Counted from the first letter of the stretch, positions 37,010-46,600 are shown. The stretch is DNA of 64,000 bases from Gemmata sp. (GCA_025055115.1 JANWYJ010000043.1:1-64000); one strand, 5' to 3'. The notes: generated by a model from the letters alone, not told the origin. Numbers and translations: made by a program.

Positions 37010-38269
37010 CTAATTCACACGGCGGTCGAAGTCGGGAATTTGCGTGAAAGCGATGCGCGTTGGGGCGGTGTCACGCATGCCGAACATAGCACCCAGATAT
37101 AGGACATTCGCACCGAACTGATTATTCACCGTGTCTAGTGCATGGGAGATGTCTTCCCCCTTGCGGTCGTCGTCGAATAGCGACGGTGTGGCACTCCGGG
37201 CCGGCACCAAATCACTGAGAACCGTGGACACTTTGAATGGCACGCGTCGCTCACAACCTGGCGACCCAGCCTTCCACGGCCGCCGGTTCCATAACTTCAC
37301 CGCAGTCGCAACGAGCGCCGGAGTGTCGTGACAGCGGGGGACGCGGGCATATTCTTCCCACCACACTGAATCGCCGCGTTCCTTTCCCCAAAAACTCGCA
37401 CCCACAGATACTGCACCACACCAATAGCCGATCTTCCGCAGCCGAGCCGCGGCTTTGTGAACCAAACGCATCAGTACACCGAACGCGCCCTCGTCGGTCC
37501 GCAGGGCCGGGGGCAGAACGTGCGAGTGACTGACCGTTTGCCGACGCGTAGGTGTGTCGGGAACATCTTCTCCACGCAACAGACGATACCACCGTTCACC
37601 AAGCTTTTTACTGCCCCAGATTTCACTGAGGGTTTTCGCGGAAGCTCGGCAGAATTGCTCCACCGTGAAAATGCCGTGGAGGTTCAACCGCCGTTCCATT
37701 CGCGGCCCAACGCCGGGAAAATCCGTTAGCTTCAACTGAAACAATGCTTGGGGCATTTCGGCATCGGTCAGAAGAGTCAGTCCATTGGGTTTTTGCATAT
37801 CAGCGGCAATTTTGGCCAACAGGGGGTTTGGACCAATACCGATGGAGCAATGCATCTGGTCGCCAACGCGGGTGTAAATAGCGTTTTTGATGCGGTGGGC
37901 AATCGCCCGGGCAAGAAGGGGTTGGCGCTCGTCGCCGGTCAATCGGCAGGTCATTTCGTCGATCGACATGACCGTTTCGATCGGCAGAACCCGCTCTACC
38001 GCGTCCACAACGCGATGATGCATCACCACATAGCGTTTGTGATCGGCGACTTGGAAGACGATACCGGGGCACAATCGGCGGGCTTCCCACACCGGCGTTC
38101 CCGTTCTGACGCCGTAGGCCTTGGCCCGATAACAGGCAGCGATGCAGGAAGTCGTTTCAGCGTCGGTGGGAATAACAGCCAGTGGTCGATTCCGCAAATG
38201 GGGTTTATCTTGCTGTTCGCACGAAGCGAAAAAGGAATTCATGTCAATAAACAGGTAGCGTAAAGGCAT
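37010..38269 (-). CDS. Y-family DNA polymerase
   Basis: Translesion polymerase of the DinB/UmuC family, 419 aa. The palm carries FIDMNSFFASCEQQ with Asp9 and SIDEM with Asp104 and Glu105, the metal-binding acidic residues. VGDQMHCSIGIGPNPLLAKIAAD and the helix-hairpin-helix LTDFPGVGPRMERRL follow. The C-terminal little-finger region (about 240-419) is divergent from DinB and I cannot match it closely. The N-terminal spelling is closer to UmuC than to DinB. Start ATG 38269 has GAGGG 9 nt upstream. No convincing LexA box was found upstream. It diverges from miaB across a 215-bp AT-rich interval. Confidence 0.88.
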   Translation of the reverse strand: MPLRYLFIDMNSFFASCEQQDKPHLRNRPLAVIPTDAETTSCIAACYRAKAYGVRTGTPVWEARRLCPGIVFQVADHKRYVVMHHRVVDAVERVLPIETVMSIDEMTCRLTGDERQPLLARAIAHRIKNAIYTRVGDQMHCSIGIGPNPLLAKIAADMQKPNGLTLLTDAEMPQALFQLKLTDFPGVGPRMERRLNLHGIFTVEQFCRASAKTLSEIWGSKKLGERWYRLLRGEDVPDTPTRRQTVSHSHVLPPALRTDEGAFGVLMRLVHKAAARLRKIGYWCGAVSVGASFWGKERGDSVWWEEYARVPRCHDTPALVATAVKLWNRRPWKAGSPGCERRVPFKVSTVLSDLVPARSATPSLFDDDRKGEDISHALDTVNNQFGANVLYLGAMFGMRDTAPTRIAFTQIPDFDRRVN

Positions 38270-38484
38270 AAGCCGGTACCCTCGCTGGGGATGTTTAGTG
38301 TTCAAAGGTTTATATATGATAATTTGTGAGCTATTTTGGGCGAAAAGCAAATGAAAAAGTGAAAAATTTGCCCCAAAAGTGCGCGTCGGGTCGTCTTGGT
38401 AGGAGGTGGTTTGTCTTGTATGCTCACCAAGAGGCACAGTTCGTGAAGCCTGAGGACGGCCCCGTGTGATAACGGTACCCCGCC

Positions 38485-39984
38485 ATGAAGAAAGCTCACA
38501 AGCCCCGTGTTTACATTGAGACGGTGGGTTGTCAGATGAACGTGTTGGATAGCGAACTGGTGATCGGGGCGCTGCGCCAGCACGGTTATGAACTGACTGA
38601 CTCACCGGCCGAGGCAGATGTTCTTTTGTTCAATACTTGTTCGGTTCGGGAGCATGCCGAGGAGAAGACGTATTCCGCGCTGGGTCGGGTACGGCATCTG
38701 AAGCGACGTCATCCTGAGGCGGTTATTGGGGTGCTGGGTTGTATGGCCCAGAAAGATCAGGAGTTGATCCGTCAGCGAGCGCCGTATGTCGATTTGGTGG
38801 TAGGTACGGGCCAATTGGCGGCTGTGCCCGAGCTGGTGGCGCAAGTGCAAGCCACTCGTCAGCCGCAAATAGCCGTTAGTTTGGGGCGTGCCGATGCGGG
38901 GCGGGAGGAAGTCGAGGCGAGTTTCATCAGTTACGATCCGGTCCGCGATCCGAGCATGCGGCCTACGCCGTTTCAGGCCTACGTTCGCATTCAAATTGGC
39001 TGCGATAAGTTTTGCACCTATTGTGTCGTTCCCAGTACTCGTGGGCCGGAGCAAAGCCGGCCCCCGCAGCACATCTGGAACGAGGTACGCCAACTGGTGG
39101 ATCAGGGCTGTAAGGAAGTGACGTTGTTGGGCCAGACGGTCAACAGTTACTTTTACCGGCAAGGTGATCGCGGCACGCGCCTGAGTGATCTGATTGCGGG
39201 CATGCACGATATCAGGGGTTTGGAACGCATCAAGTTTGTGACGAACTATCCGAAAGACATGACGGACGATTTGCTCGATGCCGTCCGCGCATTACCCAAG
39301 GTGGTGAAGTATTTGCATGTTCCTGCCCAATCGGGTTGTGATGAAGTGCTGCGGCGGATGAAACGCAACTACACTGCCGCGTATTACATGGACATGTTGG
39401 CCCGTTGCCGCGAGCGGGTACCAGGTGTGGCGGTCAGTTCCGATTTCATTGTGGGTTTTTGTGGGGAAACGGAAGAAAGTTTCCAGAAGTCGGTGGAGAT
39501 GGTGCGGAGTGCAAGGTTCAAAAACTCGTTCATTTTTAAGTACAGTGAGCGAGCGGGGACCAAAGCGGCGGAACGCTATGCCGATGATGTTCCCGAGGAG
39601 GTCAAAAAACGTCGCAACAATGATTTGCTGGCTGTTCAAAACGAGAATAGCCGCCTGGACCACCGCGCCCAAGTGGGGCGGATCGTCGAGGTGTTGGTCG
39701 AAGGGCCAAGCCGGATGGCCGCGAAAATGGCCACACCCGTGGCCGACTCGACAATTGTTCAATTGACTGGCCGCACCATGACCGATCATATTGTTGTCTT
39801 CGACGGGACACGCAGGCTGATTGGCCAAATCGTTCGCGTGGCGGTGGAAGATGCTTCACCGTTCACGCTTTACGGCATGGTCGTGACGGATGACGTGGTC
39901 AACGCTGCCGTGGTTGGTGAAGGAGAAGGATCGCCGCAGGGTTGGCCTCGACGGCCGAATCGGTATTCGCTCCCGATGGTGTGA
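38485..39984 (+). CDS. miaB: tRNA-2-methylthio-N6-dimethylallyladenosine synthase
   Basis: Radical-SAM methylthiotransferase that adds the ms2 group to i6A37 of tRNAs reading UNN codons. The UPF0004 domain has the auxiliary-cluster cysteines in VGCQMNV, FNTCSVRE and LGCMAQ. The radical-SAM motif is CDKFCTYC (about 172-179) in the RIQIGCDKFCTYCVVPSTRGPEQSR block. A TRAM domain (about 390-460) binds RNA. Length 499 aa is slightly longer than E. coli MiaB because of the C-terminal extension. The gene stands between the polymerase and glnE. Confidence 0.94.
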   Translation: MKKAHKPRVYIETVGCQMNVLDSELVIGALRQHGYELTDSPAEADVLLFNTCSVREHAEEKTYSALGRVRHLKRRHPEAVIGVLGCMAQKDQELIRQRAPYVDLVVGTGQLAAVPELVAQVQATRQPQIAVSLGRADAGREEVEASFISYDPVRDPSMRPTPFQAYVRIQIGCDKFCTYCVVPSTRGPEQSRPPQHIWNEVRQLVDQGCKEVTLLGQTVNSYFYRQGDRGTRLSDLIAGMHDIRGLERIKFVTNYPKDMTDDLLDAVRALPKVVKYLHVPAQSGCDEVLRRMKRNYTAAYYMDMLARCRERVPGVAVSSDFIVGFCGETEESFQKSVEMVRSARFKNSFIFKYSERAGTKAAERYADDVPEEVKKRRNNDLLAVQNENSRLDHRAQVGRIVEVLVEGPSRMAAKMATPVADSTIVQLTGRTMTDHIVVFDGTRRLIGQIVRVAVEDASPFTLYGMVVTDDVVNAAVVGEGEGSPQGWPRRPNRYSLPMV

Positions 39985-40152
39985 TGATGGCCGTCGAGGA
40001 GCATGACATTGTGGTTTGTCATCGTGTCTTGGTCTTGGCCTGGGTGGAACACAGACCAATATCGTGAACAGCTTTTGTACCGACGAGGTGATTTCTGACC
40101 GCCGGCACAACACCTGTAGCGGCTTGTGGTAGCCACGCGGTAGGATGCTAGC

Positions 40153-43100
40153 ATGGCTGCTGCGGAAGAAATTGTTGTGGCGTGCCTGCGCGATGCTAAT
40201 CGCGGGCGACGCAATCTCACCACTCTGGCCACGCATCTGGGGCCGTCCTATCGCGAGTGTGTGTCGGCGCTGGCGCGGGTATTACCCCGGTCGGCTGATC
40301 CCGATATGGCCCTGAACAACTTGGAACGGTTGTTGGCACGGCCAGAAGCCCGCCTGCGCTTGCCGATGTTATTAGACAACCGAGCACGCGAACTGGAAGC
40401 CACTGTGCAATTGCTTGCGACCTCGCAATTCTTCGCGGATACTCTGGTCGCTTATCCGGAATTCCTTGCGAGTATCCTGTCGTCGCCCCGCCGCAATCCC
40501 TCGACGGCTGAATTGATCAACCAATTGCGCAGTGAAGTTGAAGCGGCTGCGGATGATGCCGGGGTGTTGCGTGCCTTCCGCCGCTTCCGTCATCGGCATA
40601 TGTTGCGTATCGGCATCAGCGATGTGATTCGTGATCGGCCGTTGGAAGAGGTGACGCGTGAGTTGTCGCGTCTGGCGGATGCCTCGATTGAAGTGGCCTT
40701 GCAACATGCGTTGCGGACGCTCGCGGCCCGCTATGGTCCACCGATGACGCCCAGCGGCCAGCCTGCCAAACTCGCAGCTTTGGCCTTTGGCAAATTGGGT
40801 GGCGATGAACTCAACTACTCGAGCGACATTGATCTGATGTTCGTTTACGATTCGGAAGGGGAAACTCAACGCCGGGGGGGGCTGAGCAATGCTGAGTTCT
40901 TTGCCCGGGTGGTCAGCGAGGTGGTGCGGCTGCTTTCCAGCCATACGGATCGGGGCTGGGCGTATCGTGTGGATTTGCGGCTGCGGCCGGAGGGTGATCG
41001 TGGTCCACTGGCCCGCAGCCTGGCCAGTACGCTCAGCTACTACGACACCATGGGCCGGACGTGGGAACGGCAAGCCCTGATCAAGTTACGCCATGTTGCC
41101 GGCGATGCCGCCGTGGCACGCGATTTTCTTCGGGCCATTGAACCGTTTGTGTATCGCAAATACTTCAGTTTCTCCGAAATCAATGAAGTCAAGGCCCTCA
41201 AACGGCAAATGGAAGCGAAAGCCCAACGGACGCAAGACGAGTCCGACTTTCTGCGGAATGTGAAAACCGGCCGCGGCGGCATTCGCGACATCGAATACAC
41301 GGTGCAGTTTCTCCAGTTGCTCAACGGCGGCGATATTCCCGCTGTGCGGCAACGCAACACGCTCTTGGCACTCGAAGCCCTGGAGATCGCAGGTTGCCTC
41401 ACCCCGCAAGAAACGTACATCCTCGCCGATGCCTACCGGTTTTTGCGGAAAATTGAACACCGGTTGCAGTTGCTGTTCGACTTACAAACCCACCGTTTGC
41501 CCAGTTCGGAAGAGGAATTGCGGAAGTTGGCCCGCCGGATGGGTTATGCGGAGCCGCGCAGCCCGCGCAAAAGCCAAAGTCCCGACAACGCTGAGGAAAT
41601 TCCGAAGTGGGACGACGCCACGGGGAATTCTCGGCCACCCCTTGCGCCGCAAAAACGCTCGCCGTTGGATGAGTCCACACCACCGCCCTTGGATACCCGC
41701 GATTTGCTGGTCGATCCCCTGGATCAATTCTTGAAAGACCTCCACGATAAAACCAGCCTCGATCGGACGATTTTGAACCACCTGCTCCATCAATCGTTCC
41801 AAGGAGCCGATGAACAATCCGAACCGGAAACCGACCTCATCCTGCATCCCCATCCCGATGCCGAGACGATTCATGCGGTGTTGAGTCGTTATCCGTTTCA
41901 CGATATTCCGAAAGCCTTTGCGAATCTGTCGGCACTGGCCCGTGAGAGTGTGCCGTTTCTTTCCACACGGCGGTGCCGGCATTTCCTGGCGAGCATTGCC
42001 CCGCGCTTGCTGCGAGCCGTCGCCGAGACGCCCGACCCGGATGAGGCCCTGACCAATCTGGAACGGGTCAGCGCGTCGCTGGGGGCCAAAGCCGTACTTT
42101 GGGAACTATTCAGCGTCAATCCAGCCACGTTGAAGTTGTACGTCGAGTTGTGCGCTGGCAGCCCGTTTCTATCGGGTTTGCTCATCAATAACCCCGGGAT
42201 GGTGGACGAATTGCTCGATTCGCTTGTCCTCGACCAACCACGTAGCGCCGAGGAACTCCATGCCGAATTGACCGAACTGCTCCGCGGTGCCACCGACCCC
42301 GAACCGATTCTGCATAGCTTCCAAGATAAAGAATTCCTCCGCATTGGGGTGCGTGATCTGTTGGGCAAAGCCACAATCCAAGCGACAACCGCTGCCCTTT
42401 CCGATGTGGCCGATACGATTGTTCATCATGCGTTGGAATTGATGGAACCGCATGTGGTGGCCAAATACGGTTGGCCCCAAAGCGCCGGCGCTGCGGCTGG
42501 AGCGGCAACGGAATCGCCGTGTGCCTATGTGTTACTGGGTTTGGGAAAATTGGGCGGACGGGAAATCAGCTATCATAGCGATCTTGATCTATTACTCGTT
42601 TATCAATCGGATGGCTTGACCACACGCGGCGAGGCCAACCGGCAGTTCTTCACCGAATTGACACAGCGTGTCATCAAACTCATCAGTCAGCTCGGCCCGA
42701 TGGGGCGATTGTATGAGGTCGACATGCGCTTACGGCCTACGGGGAAATCGGGCAGCCTCGTGCTGTCGCTGGATGAATTTCGCCGTTACTTCGCCAGTAG
42801 TGCCTGTCAGTTGTGGGAACGGCAATCGCTGACGCGAGCGCGGGTCGTTCGCGGAAGTGCTCCCTTGGCCCACGACGTGATGGCGGCTGTTCGCGAGGCG
42901 ATGCTTGGTCCGTCGTGGTGCCCAAGGATTGCCCACGAGATCCGTACGATGCGGCAACGCCTCGAGGCCACGGCCAGCCCGCGCAGCCTCAAACGTGGCC
43001 CCGGCGGGCTGAACGACGTCGAATTCGCGGTACAGCTTCTGCAGCTGAAGTATGGCCGTCACTACCCGCAACTGCTGCACGCAAATATCTGGGACGCGAT

Positions 43101-43371
43101 TGCCGCGCTCCACCAAGCCCAGTTACTTACCACCCGCGAGGCAAGCAACCTGGAGAAGGGCTATTCGTTCCTGCGGACCGTGGAAGCCCGCTTGCGGATT
43201 GTGACCGATCGGCCCTTGACGGAGATTCCCGAAAGCGCAGAGCAGCAACAGAAACTCGCCCGCCGGCTGGGTTTTGCCAACCCCGCCGAGTTCCAGGCCG
43301 TTTTTCGCGAGCACACCGCGAAAATCCGGGCGTGTTACGAGTCCGTTGTCAGCCGTCATCAAGTGGCCTAG
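40153..43371 (+). CDS. glnE: Glutamine synthetase adenylyltransferase/adenylyl-removing enzyme
   Basis: Bifunctional regulator that adenylylates and de-adenylylates glutamine synthetase in response to nitrogen status. The two nucleotidyltransferase domains carry AFGKLGGDELNYSSDIDLMFVY (about 215-236) and LGLGKLGGREISYHSDLDLLLVY (about 797-819), each with a GlnE-type Asp-x-Asp. Conserved GGIRDIEYTVQFLQLL and GGLNDVEFAVQLLQL follow each. Length is 1072 aa versus about 945 in E. coli; the excess includes a low-complexity Pro/Ser-rich insertion at about 463-515. Stop TAG at 43369-43371. glnA and glnB are not nearby. Confidence 0.95.
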   Translation: MAAAEEIVVACLRDANRGRRNLTTLATHLGPSYRECVSALARVLPRSADPDMALNNLERLLARPEARLRLPMLLDNRARELEATVQLLATSQFFADTLVAYPEFLASILSSPRRNPSTAELINQLRSEVEAAADDAGVLRAFRRFRHRHMLRIGISDVIRDRPLEEVTRELSRLADASIEVALQHALRTLAARYGPPMTPSGQPAKLAALAFGKLGGDELNYSSDIDLMFVYDSEGETQRRGGLSNAEFFARVVSEVVRLLSSHTDRGWAYRVDLRLRPEGDRGPLARSLASTLSYYDTMGRTWERQALIKLRHVAGDAAVARDFLRAIEPFVYRKYFSFSEINEVKALKRQMEAKAQRTQDESDFLRNVKTGRGGIRDIEYTVQFLQLLNGGDIPAVRQRNTLLALEALEIAGCLTPQETYILADAYRFLRKIEHRLQLLFDLQTHRLPSSEEELRKLARRMGYAEPRSPRKSQSPDNAEEIPKWDDATGNSRPPLAPQKRSPLDESTPPPLDTRDLLVDPLDQFLKDLHDKTSLDRTILNHLLHQSFQGADEQSEPETDLILHPHPDAETIHAVLSRYPFHDIPKAFANLSALARESVPFLSTRRCRHFLASIAPRLLRAVAETPDPDEALTNLERVSASLGAKAVLWELFSVNPATLKLYVELCAGSPFLSGLLINNPGMVDELLDSLVLDQPRSAEELHAELTELLRGATDPEPILHSFQDKEFLRIGVRDLLGKATIQATTAALSDVADTIVHHALELMEPHVVAKYGWPQSAGAAAGAATESPCAYVLLGLGKLGGREISYHSDLDLLLVYQSDGLTTRGEANRQFFTELTQRVIKLISQLGPMGRLYEVDMRLRPTGKSGSLVLSLDEFRRYFASSACQLWERQSLTRARVVRGSAPLAHDVMAAVREAMLGPSWCPRIAHEIRTMRQRLEATASPRSLKRGPGGLNDVEFAVQLLQLKYGRHYPQLLHANIWDAIAALHQAQLLTTREASNLEKGYSFLRTVEARLRIVTDRPLTEIPESAEQQQKLARRLGFANPAEFQAVFREHTAKIRACYESVVSRHQVA

Positions 43372-43545
43372 CCTAGCCGAAAAAGTCGGCTCTGTGGTCG
43401 AATTTTCCCATTTTCCTGGGGGGGACGAGACGATACGAAATCCGTGAAACCACGACGGGGGGTACGGGGTACAATGAGGCGTGGTCGATCCCCGCCGTTG
43501 ATCCGGGCCACGGGTGGCCGACCAACATTCGAGAGGGTTTTTCAC

Positions 43546-44535
43546 ATGTTCCATCGATCATGCTGGCTGTTGGCCGCTGTATACGCCGGTATTGTGGGGG
43601 CTTCCACGCTTCGGGCGGCTGAACCCGATAAGCTGCTGCCACCCGATTCAGACACCGTCATTTATATCAACTTCAAACAGTTGCTCGGGTCCGACATCAT
43701 CAAGAAGTATGCCCTGGAACAGATCAAACAGGCTCTCGATGGCCAAGAAGCCAAACAACTGCTCCAGGATATGGGCCTCAACCCCCTGGAAGACATCGAA
43801 AAAGTGTGGATCGGCACCAGTGGCAAGGATCGTGACGACATGAAAGGGCTGATTGTCGTTCACGGGAAGTTCGACCCAGAAAAGCTCTTCAAAGCCGCGG
43901 AAGCCGCCAGCAAAAAAGACGCCGATACCTTCAGCATGGTGAAAGATGGCGACGTGGTGATGTTCAAGTATCAATCGGAAGAAGGCAACCCCGTGTACGG
44001 AACGGTCGTCGATGAAAAAACCATCGTCGCGGGGAGCGATAAAAACGTCATCACCAAAGCCCTCAAACAATCCCGTGAAGAGAAACCCGCTCCCCTCAAC
44101 CCACAACTGAAGGCCCTTCTCAAACCGATGGATGAGAAGTGGTCCATCTTCGCAGTCTCCATCGTCAAAGGCAAATTCAACGATGTCAACATCCCCGGGG
44201 AATTGCCAATCGACCTGTCCGGCTTCACCAAAGCCCTGCCCAATGCGGACACACTGAGCATCGTGGTGAAAATCGCCGCCAACATCGACCTCGAAGTCAC
44301 GTTTGGTATGAAAGATGAAGACGCGGCCACCGAGATGGCCGATGGTCTGGCGAAAATGTTGGACAATATCAAACAACTGGTTCCCCTGCTGATTGCTGTG
44401 GAGCCACAGGCCAAACCCCTGGCGGATGTCGTCAAAACGCTGACCACCGACACCAAAGAAAAGAACGTCATGCTGAAAGGTCAGATCACCGGGGAAAACC
44501 TCGGCAAACTACTGACCCCGCCGGAAGAAAAATAA
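43546..44535 (+). CDS. Exported planctomycete protein of unknown function
   Basis: 329-aa exported protein. The signal peptide ends near residue 26 (STLRAAEPDK). The mature part has beta-alpha repeats (VIYINFKQLL, MKGLIVVHGKFDPEKLFKAAEA, YGTVVDEKTIVAGSDKNVITKAL, LSIVVKIAANIDLEVTFGM). It resembles a family of uncharacterised planctomycete secreted proteins that begin LLPPDSDTVIYIN and repeat this module. No catalytic motif is visible. ATG 43546 has GAGAGG 9 nt upstream. Codons are GC- and Lys-rich as in the neighbours. A perfect 16-bp hairpin lies 70 bp after the stop. Confidence 0.8.
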   Translation: MFHRSCWLLAAVYAGIVGASTLRAAEPDKLLPPDSDTVIYINFKQLLGSDIIKKYALEQIKQALDGQEAKQLLQDMGLNPLEDIEKVWIGTSGKDRDDMKGLIVVHGKFDPEKLFKAAEAASKKDADTFSMVKDGDVVMFKYQSEEGNPVYGTVVDEKTIVAGSDKNVITKALKQSREEKPAPLNPQLKALLKPMDEKWSIFAVSIVKGKFNDVNIPGELPIDLSGFTKALPNADTLSIVVKIAANIDLEVTFGMKDEDAATEMADGLAKMLDNIKQLVPLLIAVEPQAKPLADVVKTLTTDTKEKNVMLKGQITGENLGKLLTPPEEK

Positions 44536-44604
44536 CTCCACGGTCGTCAAACAAACCTACTTGACACCACACCAGTACTCAGCGAGGGTGAACGGTGACA
44601 AGAG

Positions 44605-44643
44605 AGGCCGAGGCCATCCAGCCTTCGTGGATGGCCTCGGCCT
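44605..44643 (+). terminator. Perfect 16-bp stem hairpin
   Basis: Left arm AGGCCGAGGCCATCCA (44605-44620), loop GCCTTCG, right arm TGGATGGCCTCGGCCT (44628-44643). It is fully complementary over 16 bp. It lies between the secreted-protein stop (44535) and the next start (44738). No T tract follows, so it may be Rho-independent-like, a stabilising 3' structure, or a small RNA. Confidence 0.6.
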
Positions 44644-44737
44644 GCAGACGTTGCGTGTTGAGATAACAAATGCCATTGTAGTTCTCATCACGTGCGGCCC
44701 AAATCCTCGTGACTGGTGAGCAAGTTGACTCTCTGGG

Positions 44738-45451
44738 GTGAATCCGTTGGTTCTGCAGTTGCCACTCCTTTTTGCTGTGCTGTTGATCGGGTTGGTGTGT
44801 AGCATCCCGCTGGCGATGTATCTGTTCTGGCTTGCGAACCTGACGCGGCGCGACCGACCAACCCTCTTGAATGGCCCCCAGGATTTTGCAGCCCTCGTCG
44901 CGGGGTTGTCTGGCTATATCCTGGCCGGCGGAGGGTTGCTACTGACCTTGTTGCAAACCAATTTTCGCTACTGGATGCGGGGAAATATGGAGGCTCTCCG
45001 GGAGGTGTGGATTCAGGAGAAAATGAGCTGGATTCTGTTGGTGGTAGCGTATTTGTTGGCGGTGGTGGGTACTATCGTCGTCACGTATCTCGGTCGGCGC
45101 TATTCGCTGGTGATTTACAACATTGAGCCGGCTGTCTTTGAAGGCGTGCTACGCGAAGTGTTCGATCATCTCGGCCGGCCCCTTGAACGACAGGGCCGGC
45201 GTTGGAGCAGTGGAACTCCACTGTGCGAGTTGGATGAGTTTGACGGCGGTCGCACCGTCACCCTGCGCTGGATTTCTCCCGATTTGACGCTTTTTCACGA
45301 AGTATCCCGACACCTCCGCGCCGCTTTGGCGGCCCAACCGGCTCGGGAAAACCCCGCCAGCCACTGGCTTGTCACGGGAGCCGTCGCCATGACGGTGCTG
45401 GCAGCGTGTTGCGGAGGGTTATTCATCTTCGGGATGACGCAAATCCGCTGA
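44738..45451 (+). CDS. Membrane protein of unknown function
   Basis: 237-aa protein with about four to five helices: LPLLFAVLLIGLVCSIPLAMYLFWLA, LVAGLSGYILAGGGLLLTLL, ILLVVAYLLAVVGTIVVTYL and C-terminal LVTGAVAMTVLAACCGGLFIFGM. A soluble 90-residue stretch lies between the third and the last. No family recognised. The start is GTG 44738; an internal ATG exists but would truncate helix 1. No good ribosome-binding site is visible. It is in the same direction as the flanking secreted-protein genes. Confidence 0.65.
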   Translation: MNPLVLQLPLLFAVLLIGLVCSIPLAMYLFWLANLTRRDRPTLLNGPQDFAALVAGLSGYILAGGGLLLTLLQTNFRYWMRGNMEALREVWIQEKMSWILLVVAYLLAVVGTIVVTYLGRRYSLVIYNIEPAVFEGVLREVFDHLGRPLERQGRRWSSGTPLCELDEFDGGRTVTLRWISPDLTLFHEVSRHLRAALAAQPARENPASHWLVTGAVAMTVLAACCGGLFIFGMTQIR

Positions 45452-45546
45452 TTAATTCCGCGTATCGCTCGCGTGGGGTCGGGTGAAATGCCGATACAAC
45501 GTGTAGCGAATGCTCAGGCGAGGTCCCATGGCGAGGGGATGAACAG

Positions 45547-45966
45547 ATGCAGCGCATTGGACTGACATTAGCGGCGGTGATATTCGGCACCAGCGGACTG
45601 CAAGCCGATTGGGGCGGGCGAGTACCGCCGCCGCCGGGCAGCAGCGGGGCAACCCTGCAGCTGCCGGAAATCGGCGGACCGAACACGCTTTGGGGCGCCG
45701 GTGAACCCTACAACGGCGTGGCCCCCGACCGGTATGGACTCAATCCACGACTGAAGAAGTTTTTCCGTATTGGTTCTCTCAAAGAACCGGCCTCCGTACC
45801 GCCGCCGTACTATTGGCCCATGATGGGCTACAACCAAAAAGGCCCGGCGTACAATCCGCAAGGGTATCCTCCGGGAGCCTACGGGCCGATGCAAGGCACG
45901 TTGGTTTTCCCGCACCATCCTTTCGTTCGTAGCCCGCGCGACTTTTTCATGTACGAGCCGAAGTAA
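45547..45966 (+). CDS. Small secreted Pro/Gly/Tyr-rich protein
   Basis: 139-aa protein with a short signal peptide (MQRIGLTLAAVIFGTSGLQAD) and a low-complexity mature part rich in Pro, Gly and Tyr (for example PPPYYWPMMGYNQKGPAYNP). Such proteins are typical of planctomycete exported or surface components, but no domain is recognised. ATG 45547 has GAGGGG upstream. It follows the membrane protein gene by 95 bp. The composition marks a real coding sequence, with a strong start and signal peptide. Confidence 0.72.
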   Translation: MQRIGLTLAAVIFGTSGLQADWGGRVPPPPGSSGATLQLPEIGGPNTLWGAGEPYNGVAPDRYGLNPRLKKFFRIGSLKEPASVPPPYYWPMMGYNQKGPAYNPQGYPPGAYGPMQGTLVFPHHPFVRSPRDFFMYEPK

Positions 45967-46105
45967 ACGTCGCCATTGATTCCACCGGCGAGTTGGTGAG
46001 GTGGGGTCTGAAGGTGACTCGCTAGCCTCACGTTGTGAACCGCTCGCCGGTGGCCGACAATGGCATCACGCTAAACGAGCGTCTGCGCTGCGCAGACCTA
46101 GCCTT

Positions 46106-46147
46106 CGCGTCTCGGACCTAAGCTTGCGCGTCTCGGACCTAAGCTTG
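46106..46147. repeat. In-frame duplication of the thioesterase 3' end (period 21)
   Basis: Two perfect adjacent 21-bp copies at 46106-46126 and 46127-46147, each starting CGCGTCTCGGACCTAAG. The proximal copy contains the minus-strand stop at 46139-46141; the distal copy has the same stop in frame. Reading on gives QA-stop-VRDAQA-stop-VRDA. A third, decayed copy is visible at about 46087-46105. Confidence 0.95.
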
Positions 46148-46600
46148 TGAATCGCTCGCTGGTGACTGAGACCAACCTTCCAGTACCTCGATGGCACGCC
46201 GAATGGTGGCGGGGAGGGGACATTTGGTCGCGTGGCGATAGTCGTAACTGACCAGAACAGCTGTTCCCTCGCACGCCACAGCATCCCACGTCTGACTGAT
46301 CAGCCGGTGTTCGAAAGTGACCCGATCCGATTGCATCTCTGTGGCACGAACCCCGATCTGCAAATGGTCTGGATATTTCACCGGTTTGCGATATTTGGCT
46401 GCGGTACTTTTCACAATCGGACCCAGCCCTGTTTCGGCTTTCAACTGCAACCAACCGATACGGTGAAGGTAGACCAACCGGGCGTCTTGAAAGTAGCGGA
46501 AGTATACTAAGTTGCTGACGTGGTCGAAAGCGTCCAAATCGCTCCAGCCGACATCGATATTGTACACCACTGGAAAGCCGACCAATGCCGGGTGAGTCAT
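46139..46600 (-). CDS. 4HBT-type acyl-CoA thioesterase
   Basis: 153-aa hot-dog-fold thioesterase of the YbgC/4-hydroxybenzoyl-CoA thioesterase family. The N-terminal block VGWSDLDAFDHVSNLVYFRYFQDAR (about 18-42) contains the catalytic Asp and the family's DxDxxxHVxN pattern. No signal peptide. Acyl substrate unknown. It lies 27 bp after the nucleotidyltransferase-HD stop on the same strand and may be co-transcribed with it. Its last two codons and stop sit inside a 21-bp in-frame tandem duplication. Confidence 0.87.
   Translation of the reverse strand: MTHPALVGFPVVYNIDVGWSDLDAFDHVSNLVYFRYFQDARLVYLHRIGWLQLKAETGLGPIVKSTAAKYRKPVKYPDHLQIGVRATEMQSDRVTFEHRLISQTWDAVACEGTAVLVSYDYRHATKCPLPATIRRAIEVLEGWSQSPASDSQA

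Noticed and set aside
36967-37012. A further in-frame tail duplication at the polymerase 3' end
   Set aside because: Only an 8-bp match (GGGTTGCT) separated by 36 bp; too short to count.
38270-38484. A LexA operator upstream of the Y-family polymerase
   Set aside because: No palindrome resembling CTGT-N8-ACAG or GAAC-N4-GTTC is convincing in this AT-rich interval.
43365-43376. Tail duplication at the glnE stop
   Set aside because: GCCTAGCCTAGCC is a 5-bp tandem at the stop; too short to be counted with the others.
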